DNA from: Saccoglossus kowalevskii
Lineage: Eukaryota > Hemichordata > Enteropneusta > Harrimaniidae
DNA: 39,954 bases
Direction of reading: 5' to 3'
Assembly (NCBI RefSeq): GCF_000003605.2
Contig: NW_003147272.1
Span: 245,048-285,001 of the forward strand
In this document: positions 1-10,347 of the stretch, in pieces
How the letters are laid out: each line of letters begins with the position of its first letter
How positions within the stretch are numbered: position 1 is the first letter of the stretch
Made by a program: the position numbers and the translations under genes
Notes under the pieces: generated by a model
What the model was told of the DNA's origin: nothing
Seen by the model: only the letters and a program-made list of their open reading frames with translations
Databases searched by the model: none

Positions 1-359
1 GGCATTTCGTTAACACGCCTACGGTGTTTGAAAATAAGTGAATATTTATTAGGCCCGAGAACTGTCAACAGTCTAGGCTTTAGGCAACGCTTTGGCTTGA
101 ATAGTTAAATCTCGTGATTTCAAAATATGAAGTTTATTGCAAATGTCAGTGCCTGTACTGTTACACTAGAAAAATATTTCCCTTTTTCCAACAAGTTCTT
201 GTTGTGCCCTTTCTGGTTGAGAGTAGTAATTCATACTTTTTATTGTATCTCACCTCTGCTATAGCTATGTTAAAACTTTGCATATTTTTTAAGCTTGCTG
301 TTGTAAATGCATTTTTTTATTGTTGTAAATGCATTTTATCTTCCAAGATAATGTGTTTG
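1..359. other. Left edge without a recognised gene
   Basis: AT-rich sequence downstream (in element orientation) of the L1-type relic that begins near 360. Short open frames occur but none has recognisable protein similarity. It may hold the 3' untranslated end of that element, which is an inference. Confidence 0.4.
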
Positions 360-1311
360 CTTGTTAATTTATTTTGAATTCCTAAGGCCTTATCCCACAC
401 ATATCTCCATAAAACCTCTACTGCTTCACACTCATCAAATAGATGAATTGGTGATGTTTATGGAGTATTGTGACAGAAAGTGTATACATCCGAACTTAAT
501 AATGCTGAATTCATATGGAATAACTTTTTATTTGTATAAAGAATATTGTGGCTTAATTTCCATTGAAATTGTCGGAGTTTTTTGCAGATTGTGATTTTAA
601 AGGGCAGAGAATAAATAAATGTCCAGTCAAGGTAAGCTCTATTAAACAGATTATTAAAGAAGGTCTGGCTTTTGGGAGTGACAAAAAATGATTTGTCATT
701 AATTTACGAACACTTTTTTGTGTACACTTTTCTAAAACTAATAACTTCCCCTGACAGAAAATGGTCAAAGTATTTGTTGGTGTTATATGTACAGTGCTAC
801 TCTTTTTCCATTCGGCCGGAATTGCTTAGATAAGACCTCTCCAAAGAAGAAACTGTGATTGATTTATCCCCAATATCAGCAGATCTTCCTAAGTCTTAAA
901 TTCCCTTACATTATTGAACAATATTTGCAATATGGACAGCCCAGGGCATAGAAACAATGGTGAAAATACTTTTGCCATTTATAAAAAACATGCCTGTTAT
1001 TCCATATGATTTCATTTGAAGGGGGAAATAAGGTCTCCCTGACCCAAATCACTCCATACATTTGATAAATCTGCATAAAATTGGGGCATATTAGTATTAA
1101 GTGACTCCACAAAAAAATTACATTTGAAGTTTATCTTAAATTATAATTTAAGTTTTCCCCAAAAGTTCAGTTTTTCATGACCTAAACACACACTAAGTAC
1201 TCACACTGGGGTTAATATTGGGGATAAGCCTTGTGGAAGCACTCACTCCCCGTTCTAATTACTAATGATAATTAGTTCTGTCTTCTCTAAATTATTGGTC
1301 AAACCAGTCAT
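360..1311 (-). mobile_element. L1-type non-LTR retrotransposon relic (3' part of ORF2)
   Basis: Reading the minus strand from 1311 down gives broken pieces of an L1/Tx1-like ORF2 in the expected order. At 1311-1261 is the end of the reverse transcriptase region (GLTNNLEKTELIII, like the GLxxNxxKTEL motif). Around 1030-961 is NEIIWNNRHVFY, typical of the post-RT linker. At 667-525 are FFNNLFNRAYLDWTFIY and LPFKITICKKLRQFQWKL. At 505-372 is a zinc-knuckle-like end, YTFCHNTP followed by HLFDECEAV and LWRYVWDKALG. At least three frameshifts and several stops separate the pieces, so the copy is dead. Assignment to the L1 group rests on my recognition of the conserved phrases; the subfamily is not determined. 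Confidence 0.72.
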
Positions 1312-2002
1312 CTGTATATGCAGATAAAGACATATTTCACCTCAATGGTCATGGTATACACATAAATTTAGGGTCTACGGTATAACTCTCTTATTTATTA
1401 TTATTGTTATGTATGGCAAATACACTTTTGAATCAAGCATGTAAAAAAGTAATGTATGCAGGATTTAATAGGTCAATCTGTCAGTCGATTTCAAATTTGT
1501 GATGCAATAATTTAATACATACGGGGAATTCGCCAACTCTGCACTCATTCTTCTCTCTGTTTATCGTCGAATTACGTGTACCAATTAAAGATCTGGTAAC
1601 TCAAATATGAAGGCCTAACTTCATAAATTACGTAATAGTATCCCGCACCTCTACCCACAATCTATTAGATATTGGACTAAAAAAAATATGCGAAAATATT
1701 GCATTCGTTGTCACGTAATATGTACACAATGCAGTGAACATGCACTGAAAATAACATATTATTATACATCTGTCATGGTAACGCCATAAGTTACAGCGTA
1801 CCATAATTTTGCGGTATTGTATTTTCATCCTCCCATATTAGGAAACGCGAATTCTAAATATGGAACGATCACTCGCGTAAGCGTCCTCGGCTAGGGGTGA
1901 GATCTGCTCACCATTCCTTGCGCAAGAGGTCGCGTATTCCCTTGCCCCCCCCCCCACCATCCCACCGCCACTGATTACTACCTGGGAGCATTATGTTGTT
2001 TT
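1312..2002. other. Intergenic, no gene seen
   Basis: AT-rich sequence with a C11 homopolymer at 1945-1955 just before the tandem-repeat element. The 66-codon minus-strand frame at 1628-1828 has no recognisable family. The upstream part may contain more of the decayed L1-type element. Confidence 0.4.
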
Positions 2003-3107
2003 AGTCCCCGTCCGAAAACGGGGACTATTATTTTGGGTTCGTTCCGTCCGTACGTACGTACGTCCGGAGCTATATCTCGGACACCCATTGACGAATTTCA
2101 TTCAAACTTTACATGAAGACAATACATAATGTCTTACATATTTAGTTATAGATGCACGTCATACTTTTTTTCCGTGATTCAAACAAATATGGCCGACTGG
2201 CGGCCATTTTGTTTTTCATGGTATCCATGCTACTTTCACTTGAATGGCATGAACGTTTCTGTTTAAAGTTTGTAGAAAGATAGTATACCAAGAGATACAA
2301 CTACACCATCATTATTTTTGTGATTCGATTCAATATGGCTGACTGACGCCCAAATTTCATGTAAAAGTGCTAAATCGTAATTTTTACATGTCCGGAGCTG
2401 TTTCTCAGAAATGACTAGGCCGATTTGGATCAAAGTTGGTATGGTTATCATACATATTGGGTTATAGGTGCACGTTATATTTTTCCGTGATTCGAACAAA
2501 TATGGCCAACTGGCGGCACTTTTGTTTTTCATGGTACCCATGCTATGTACTTTCTCTTGAATGCAACAAACGTTTCTCTTTCAATTGTATGCCAAGAGAT
2601 ACGACTGCACTAACATTATTTTTGTGATTCAATTCAATATGGCTGACTGACGCCAAATCTGTATGTAAAAGCACTATAAATCGTCTTTTTTACATGTCCG
2701 GAGCTGTTTTTCAGAGATGACTAGGCCGATTCGGATCAAACTTGGTATGAAGATCATACATATTTGGTTATAGGTGCATGTCGTCATACTTTTTCTGTGA
2801 TTTGAACAAATATGGCTGACTGGTGGCCATTTTGTTTTTCTTGATACCCATGTCTACTTTCCCATGAATGCAATGATCATTTTTGTTTAAATTTTGTTTA
2901 AAGATAGTATACCAATAGATACATCAACATGAACATTATTTTTGTAATTTGAGTCAATATGACTGCCCAATGTCCAATTCTCGTGTAAAAGCACTAAATC
3001 ATATTTTTTTTTACAAATCCATCTTCTATTAATGGTTTCAATATAATCTCAATGACTTCATCAGCATCAAATTGATATGTCAGATCACACAATTTTGGAC
3101 GGGGACT
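2003..3107. repeat. 1.1-kb repeat element: three ~310-bp tandem units between inverted ends
   Basis: The left end reads AGTCCCCGTCCGAAAA (2003-2018). The right end (3093-3107) is its reverse complement except for one missing base. The left end also folds on itself: GTCCCCGT and ACGGGGAC (2004-2025) form a perfect 8-bp stem. Next comes a short TCCG/TACG run (about 2045-2065), then three diverged tandem units starting with TCCGGAGCT at 2063, 2391 and 2697. Each unit carries phrases such as CAAATATGGCC, GGCTGACTGACG and ACATGTCCGGAGCTG. No protein is encoded. The layout suggests a non-autonomous transposable element or a satellite seeded inside one; the superfamily cannot be named from these ends. 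Confidence 0.75.
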
Positions 3108-3481
3108 GTGTCATTAACACAATGACTTGTCCTTTTACAGATAATACAAAACCCATTGACCTATCCTATCTTCAATGGTGCCATTGTTAACACAAATAAA
3201 CGTGAACAAAAACCACAGCCTTGTCAGGTCCGAAGATAGTTTTTTACAATCAACCAGTAATACTAACTCTCATTTCTTTCTAATTGTTTCCAAATCAACC
3301 GTATTAACATGTACAGTGACTCCAATCTCGCCGCCAGAGTTTATTTTCGCTTCGAGACTCAACGAAATAAAGCTTGCCGTAAAAGAGGTCGAGGCCGTGG
3401 CGTGCGACGATGAATGACTCTAGCAACATTGTAAAATCTCAGATGAATAATCAGTGTAGACATAGCAACCGCTGTTTTCAT
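3108..3481. other. Intergenic, no gene seen
   Basis: Unique-looking sequence between the tandem-repeat element and the left arm of a large inverted repeat. The 80-codon plus frame at 3175-3417 shows no recognisable family and no convincing splice context. Confidence 0.35.
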
Positions 3482-4010
3482 TACAATTCACCCAAAACTT
3501 GTAGGTGCTGGCTAGATAGTTCTATATTACGCATTTGTAACATACTAAAGTTCAAGTGAAAGATGATGAACACAGGGTATGACAATGTTGTTTAACTCGT
3601 GCTGAATTTTTTGCAGCTCCGATTGGCCTATGTTACGCCCAGGGAATATAGTGCAGCTTAAGCAAATTGGGGGTTCAGTATTCTACGTACCCGTTTTATG
3701 CTATTTAGCACCTAGTAACGTCGCCAACCAATGACTTGCGCATTCGGTGACTAGACTTGTGAAGTCGCCATCTTTGACTTGATATCAATGTGCAAGCAAC
3801 TTCGTTCGAACAATGGCTGCGCTTATTTTTAGTGTCGGACACACAATACAATTAAAAATGGTGCCTGGGAACTACGTCCAGGTACATTGTCATGCATATT
3901 GAAACTGATATACATTAAGCGTGGAAACCGTATTCAAAACGACAACGACATAGCAACCGAGATCACAGGAGCAGTTACCCCGAAAATAGAGAGTTTGATG
4001 TTGAAGTCAC
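3482..4010 (+). repeat. Left arm of large inverted repeat
   Basis: About 530 bp that reappears, diverged, as the reverse complement at 6921-7508. Matching landmarks include TTCACCCAA (about 3487), GCATTTGTAACATAC, CCTATGTTACGCCCAGGGAATATAGTGCA (about 3626-3654, opposite 7326-7354) and GAGTTTGATGTTGA (about 3991-4004, opposite 6927-6940). No coding content is recognised. Arms this long around a ~2.9-kb centre could be the ends of a large transposon or two oppositely oriented insertions of one repeat family. Confidence 0.7.
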
Positions 4011-4913
4011 CTTGAGTCCTCAAAACAGAGCTAGGTAATTGTATTAGATCAGAGAAACATTATAATTGAAAAGTTTTGTGGAATAATGTATATGTAATGT
4101 ACATGTACTAGTTTTAGTACACACTGATTTCCAATGGTTATTAAAATAATAATAGAGACATTAGGATGCGCGTACGAATGCATGACCTCCGCGCGAACCA
4201 ATGACCTCATCGGTTGCCGGGTCGTTCGGTGGTCGTTGTGAACGTGATAAAGGTGACTGACTCGTAGTTGATTTCCGAGAGCTTTTCTCGCTGTCAATTT
4301 TGTACATTTGTCACTGACATTGATGGAACGTTTTATATCAGAGTGATTTCGTATATTTATGGTGAAATAAGAAATATTGGTTGCATTTTAGCTGATATTT
4401 ATACCCACTGAAATGTACACAACTGGTCAGCTGGTTATGTAAACAAAGCATACGATGCCGGGCATTTACGTTCACTTTCTCGAAAGGCGACGTGTGCTAA
4501 CCAGTTACTATAGTTTAAAGGGAAGTAAATGAATTGTTCTTAAACACTTCAGAATGGCCATTCCTGCGAAGACACATGTATTTAGATGGATGGTAACGCA
4601 TGACAATGATCTACTGAAAGAGGTTTCGGCAAACAGGCATGGAACCTCAGCAGCCTGAGAGTGGATAGAAATAGCGAGAGCTCTGTCAGATGTCTGAGAA
4701 CTAACTACTAATTCTGATTCCGGACGTGGAATGACATAACAAATTATATTGGATATATTATGGTTGTCCAATGAGAGACGGGTTTACATGGTTATTGTTC
4801 AGTTACGCTCCCGTTGTGGGCGCTTGTACTTAATCGTTTTCTGACACTCGAGAAGGTAACGCGAATGAAATTAGAACACGTTTTGTTCCCGCTACGCACG
4901 CAAAACTCTCTAA

Positions 4914-4982
4914 TACAGTGACCCCTCGCTAAATCGCGGGTGGTGGGATGCAAGCAAAAACCGTGACTTACCGAGGGGTCTC
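4914..4982. mobile_element. Short miniature element with pogo/Tigger-like end
   Basis: The sequence starts TACAGTGACCCCTCGCTAAA (from 4914) and ends with CGAGGGGTC (4972-4980), which exactly mirrors GACCCCTCG at 4920-4928. Tc1/mariner-pogo elements commonly start with CAGTG next to a TA target and carry CCTCG-type inverted repeats, so this looks like a tiny derivative. No transposase is present, and the right-hand TA duplication is not clear. Confidence 0.4.
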
Positions 4983-5689
4983 GTTAAAGAAGAATTCATG
5001 CATTAAAAGTGAATAAACAGCACATATACACACACATGGGTTGATTTATTGTACGCAGCTACAAGTTCCCTTATACATGTATTTTCCAGCCTGCGACTGT
5101 GGTCGTAAACATGTTGTATGACAACGCCCTCTAAAGTCATGTTTCTAACACTATTAAGACTCTAGAAGTTTCTAATTGCAAGAAAATCGTGAATGACGTC
5201 TCATATATCTGATATATTAAATGAAAATTTCCAGTCATTTAGAAAAAACCTAAATGTCTGCTTTTGGGTTTATCGAGTAGTTGTGGTTTAAAATATCGAA
5301 ACTGACAATCATACAATTGAAAAAAAAAACTATTTGTTTAAATATATGGGTGCCTGGTTTGATCATAGATGTTTGATTCAATTTTAAATTGTGATATTCA
5401 TATAAATGAAATTGTAATAAAATATCTCCAAGATTAGGTGTTCTAAAAAGGGTTAGACCGTATCTTGCAACTGAACCTACTAATATGCTTTATAATGCGA
5501 TGGTTTTACCAAGTTTGGCATGCAAAGAGCAAGCTGACTTCAACAAGGCATATACTTGTGGCATATATTTGCCACAATATCTTTCTATTATTTCAAACGG
5601 ATTGAACAAGTGCATAACTGAAACAATCTACCCACAGTTATAAAACTAGTTCAAATTGGATTGCATGAGTTTAAGCGTTTGTATTCAGT

Positions 5690-6075
5690 ACAAATAGTAG
5701 TATATAAGCTCCTTCATTTTGCACCGCAAATCGTAATGGCATGGTGTCATTCGCTGTCTTATGGAAATAGCGGACGTAACTTGAGAACGCCATTGGTGTT
5801 GATAGGAGTAATTTCATACGATTGATTTGCATAAGTTGAAAATGAAAAAAAAAAAAACACACACACAAAAAAACATTTACGTACAAGAGGTCCAGCTACA
5901 AATCACACATTGACCTAAATATTGACTCATTGTGTACCGTGAATCGCAATAGTGTTATGTCAATAACCATCTTACAAAAACGAGAGGCATAACGAGATAG
6001 GTGTTGGTAGGAGTGATTTCATACGATTCTAGTCGCATGATTTGAAAATGCAAAATAATGCTAATTTTACGCTTA
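5690..6075 (+). repeat. Diverged dispersed repeat units (left cluster)
   Basis: Two related stretches, about 5720-5845 and 5890-6060, share a CGCAATRGTGTT-like start, GGTGTTGRTAGGAGT and ATTTCATACGATT. The same series returns at 7690-7850 with CACCGTGAATCGCAATAGTG and GTGATTTCATACGATTC. The shared phrase GAGGTCCAGCTAC...AATCACACA is also present at about 5888 and 7950. The copies are all in direct orientation and encode no recognisable protein. They are old copies of an unnamed repeat. Confidence 0.6.
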
Positions 6076-6920
6076 TCGGGACACCAATGAAATGCGAAAG
6101 AGTTTGATTATAAAAGTATATAGTACAATAAAATGTGCATGGCTCAATCCCACCGAGAACCCGCACACTGACCCAACAGACCCAAAGGTGGGTGGATTAC
6201 ATCGCGCCTACCGATGTCTACTATGTGGTGTCACCCTCTTCGTGATACTAGCGTGTGACATAGAGTGATATGGTTGCACATGTTCCTCTATTATAGCTTG
6301 GAACCATAAGACATGAGTCATGAGGTATTCGCTTGTGTTTTTTTTTGCTATGTCTTATTGTTGAGCTCATAAAGACAATATTGAAAAACAAAATACGGGG
6401 CTGTGTAATTTTCAATGACTTGTTGAATTTGGTCATGCGATTGGGAAAAGAGCGGCTCAACAACTTAACACAGTCCCTCTTGTGATAGAGGGACTGTGAA
6501 CTGAATAAAACGTACCAGTGCTACGACTGTATTTTCGTCAGCTGCTTCCGAATCTCTGGATCTATTATTTCTACCTCGTCCTCTTTCGCGAGGTTGACTC
6601 GAGGTTGGCTGCTCTACATAAATATGCCAGTGATTCACGTTTAAATGCCGATGAGAATTTTGCGGTGCCCACGGCTGATATGAAAATACCTCCAAAGTCT
6701 TGACTCTAGAGGGCGTTGCAGTATACTATCACATGCAGTTTATGGCTACAGTCGATGACGGAAAAATATTGCGAGGGAAATCTGAGTTGCATTTGCTGGA
6801 GTGCGCAGCGAATTAGAGAATAAAACCAGGTACAAATGGCATTTTTAATCGATAAAGTATTGTATCTTGCCAAAATATAATTATAATACATTTGCCTGAC
6901 GTTCTTTTAGAAAAATTCGA

Positions 6921-7508
6921 GAGACGTCAACATCAAACTCTTTATATATTCACTTAGAACGCTAAACATTTGGTAACAGCTCCGTCTATGTCGTTGACGT
7001 GCTGAATGCGGTCTCCAAGGTTACTTGCATGTCAGTTTTAATATACATAACAATACAAACTGTTTTGAATATATATCCCCTGACCTTCGAAATTCCCAGG
7101 CACCAGACACAAACAACACGCGCTGCCATTGTTCGAAAGAAGTCACTTGTAAATGCATATCATGTCAAAGTTAAAAAAAGTGCATCTTTAAGTCTAGTCC
7201 TCGACTGCCCTTCACAATACATTGGTTGGCGACGTTACTAAGTAGGGTGAGTGATAAATAGGGTAAAACTGGTACGTATGTTTCAGCTTAACCACATTCA
7301 CAGTATAATTCAGTTTGCTTATGTTGCACTATATTCCCTGGGCGTAACATAGGCTAACCGGAGCTGCTGAAACGGCAGCAAGAGTTTAACCTACATTGTT
7401 TTGTGTCATTATCCTGTGTTCGACATGTTTTGCTTGAAATGTTGTATGTTACAAATGAGTGTTATAGGACTATCTAAACAGCACTTCACTTGTTGGGTGA
7501 AATTATAA
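6921..7508 (-). repeat. Right arm of large inverted repeat
   Basis: Reverse-complement partner of 3482-4010. Collinear matches run the full length: ATCAAACTC (6932), the CCCAGGCACCAGACAC region (about 7095), CACTATATTCCCTGGGCGTAAC (about 7327) and TTGTTGGGTGAA (about 7490). By eye the arms carry many substitutions and small indels, so the insertion or inversion is old. Confidence 0.7.
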
Positions 7509-7517
7509 TAAAAAACC

Positions 7518-8105
7518 GTAACACCGGTAACCGTTGTTATGTCTACAGTGAGTATTAATCTTTGGTTTAAAATTTACAATGTTGCCAGTGTCACTGTGGA
7601 TAAATCGACATTTTTGGCCATCTATGACGTCAAATAAAACACACGAAAGTTTGATTACGTGTTTACGAAATTTACGTACGAGACCCAGCTTCGAATCACA
7701 CAGTGACCTAAAATAAAGGCTTATTGTACACCGTGAATCGCAATAGTGTTGTTTCAATCGCTGTATTATACGCAAACGATGGACATAACACGGTAGCAGT
7801 TCATAGCAGTGATTTCATACGATTCACAGGATTTGAAAAAAAATCAATAACGGTAATTTTAGGCTATTATGGTGTCAATGAAATACGAGTAAATTCTAAT
7901 TCGTTGAAAAAAAGTATATAATATGTATTTACGGAAATTTGACGTTTAAGAGGTCCAGCTACGAATCACACAAGGACCTTATAAAGGTTCAATGGTGTGA
8001 TTGGTCAATTGCCAGCTTACGGTAAACGTGGTTACTATGTCTACAGTGAGTATTCGTCTTAAGTTTTACAATGTTGCCAGTGTCTCACTGTGGATGAATC
8101 AAATT
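7518..8105 (+). repeat. Diverged dispersed repeat units (right cluster), upstream of gene A
   Basis: Contains the phrase TGTCTACAGTGAGTATT twice (about 7540 and 8039), each followed by TTTACAATGTTGCCAGTGT and CACTGTGGAT. Between them lies a unit matching 5890-6060, with CCGTGAATCGCAATAGTG and GATTTCATACGATTC. This is a two-fold direct repeat with a period of roughly 500 bp. It ends only ~450 bp before the gene A start codon, so the gene's upstream region is partly repeat-derived. Confidence 0.6.
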
Positions 8106-8550
8106 GAATTGGAAACGTGGCAATATTGCTTACAAGAGTTGTCCCCATTTAACATTCCAGTTCATAACCATTCTATTAGAAACTATTAGGGCTGTGCTTT
8201 TCTTGCATGTTTATTATTATTAACAATGTGACCATTGATGCTGGGTCAATAGGCTGTGTAATATATATATAAACAACGACCTTTGCCACAAACATTCAAA
8301 ACTGACGTAGTTGAGTGGTATATCCGCAATGAGACATACAATAATGAGTACCAAATTAGATGATACTGGGACTAAATAGACTGTCGACAGTCCCTCTGGC
8401 CTTACGTGTGTGTTTTTTTTATTAATATTAATATTAATCAAACGCCCCTGTTCAAAACACTGATTCTACTACATTCCGTTGGCGCACCTGGTGATTGAAA
8501 TAAGGACAATGTTGTCGACCATTTGATAACAAAACACTGTTGTTCGTTAC
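8106..8550. other. 5' flank / likely 5' intron of gene A
   Basis: AT-rich sequence before gene A. A TATA-like run (ATATATATATAAAC, about 8261) is present, but TA runs are common here. Because a splice acceptor sits ten bases before the start codon, part of this stretch is probably a 5'-UTR intron, and the true promoter may lie further upstream. Confidence 0.35.
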
Positions 8551-8562
8551 AGGAGATTCAGG
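8551..8562 (+). promoter_or_regulatory. Splice acceptor just upstream of gene A start (5'-UTR intron)
   Basis: TGTTCGTTACAG ends at 8552 and is followed by GAGATTCAGG and the ATG at 8563. Gene B has the same arrangement (CTACTGTTCAG, then 8 bases, then ATG), which supports a conserved intron in the 5' leader of both paralogues. The donor and leader exon were not identified. Confidence 0.5.
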
Positions 8563-10300
8563 ATGGTGCAGTACGATGATTTATTGAGGGATTTCGTTGG
8601 AGAATTTGGTACTTTTCAGAAAATATGTTTTGTTCTTCTGGGTATAGCGTCTATTCCATGGGGCTGTCTGCAGATGTCACCGGTCTTCATGCTTGCAACG
8701 ACTGACACGTGGTGCAAGATTCCGTATGATAACGAGATTGCTAGTCAGTTCTGTGTGGTCAATTATACCAGTAACTGCGAGGAGTTGATAAAGAATCTGA
8801 CCATACCCAGAGAAAAGATAGACATCGGCTGCGGCGCAACCTGGAGGTTTGAACAGTGTCATCGCTATGATATTGGTAACGTATCCGTTGTATCATATGC
8901 TAATGAACCAAACATTCCTACGTCATTGAACAATACAGCAAAAATAACATGTGATCATGGATGGGAGTATGACAGATCACAATACAAGTCAACAGTGTCT
9001 CAGGAGGTAAGCTCGCACACTAACTGAATATATATTAAGTTCAATTGTATAGCGCTACCAGGTTAAACGTCAATGGGTACATTTTGACTTGTTTTTCAAT
9101 ACCGTCGTCGTAATTCATTTTTTTTTTTATAATATCTCAGTTCTTTATCGGCAAAATAATCTTTTAAAACAAATCTAGCTTGCTTTGATGCTTGTCATTT
9201 AGGGCAACATCATTAAAAATGTTAACTGCTAAAAATATATGACTCTCAAAATATTATTGTTGATCAAATTCACTATTATTCGTTATTCGATATTCACGTT
9301 GCTTTTTTTACTTGTTTTTGATGGAGCAGTAAACGTATTTGAGACTCATTCCGAATGTTATTCCAACCAACACAAATGTCAACACTATCATTAACTCGGA
9401 TTTAAACAATATATATATATATTGTTTAAATCCGAGTATATATATATACAATAACCTAGTACGCACAGTAGTACTGATAATGCTAAGTGAAGCTATTATT
9501 GTAATTTGATTCATAATACAATCATGTTTATTCTCGTATTGTAGTTTAATCTAGTTTGTGATAAATTTTACCTGAACGCCATGGTTTCCACAATCTTTAT
9601 GTTCGGACTGTTTGTTGGTTCATTTGTTGTAGGAAATATATTTGATAGGTAAGTCGTATAATAGACAAGAATATTCAAGGATGTATTTGTGACATTGTGC
9701 ATGCTGTCCCCTATGACCCTGTATATGATTGCGTTAGGAAAAGCTGTGTTTGATCTCAGATAAATTGAATGATTTGATTGGGGGCGCCAAACAGCTGGGT
9801 CCACCAACCAGCGTTCCTGTAACAACAACGCGCATCATCTCGTATTACTCTATAGCTTAAGTATAACACGCGCGGCTTCACGTTAGATTTTCGATGAAAT
9901 TGTATCACGACACGTGACTTCGTGTTCTATACGACAATGGAATGCATCTAAGCATGCGTCTCTGTGTTTGATTTCATAAGCAGACATGCAGTTAATTCAA
10001 ATTTAATTGTGGGAATTCTGACAACCGAATTATAGATGTATTTGTGGATATTTTCTATACATGCTACTCATGTATTTTTTCGTTTAGACTTGGCCGTAGA
10101 AAAGGTTTTATTGTGACACTGATAGTTACAATAATTCTTGGTACCATTGAAGCATTTGCACCGAACTATATCGTCTTTGTCGTTGTACGCTTCTTCATGG
10201 CCGCTAGTGGATATGGATTATACCTAGCCGGGTTTATCCTAGGTCGGTGTAATTTATTTTGAACCAGTCCTCATCGGTCAACTACTGAGGCCAACATGCG

Positions 10301-10347
<47 letters not shown>

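Larger units (their letters stand above)
4011..6920. other. Centre of the large inverted repeat; no gene seen
   Basis: About 2.9 kb between the two arms. It holds a miniature element with pogo-like ends (4914-4980) and diverged dispersed units (5690-6075). No frame looks like a transposase: the open frames are at most 87 codons and none shows a DDE/DDD pattern or other family motif. If the arms are transposon ends, this is an internally deleted, non-autonomous copy. Confidence 0.4.

Noticed and set aside
114-594. Open frames of 77-87 codons on the plus strand
   Set aside because: They lie over or beside the minus-strand L1-type relic, show no family motifs, and have AT-rich low-complexity composition.
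7670-7750. tRNA-like box (CTTCGAATCACA) in the dispersed repeat
   Set aside because: No matching A box or cloverleaf could be formed, and the phrase belongs to the diverged repeat family.
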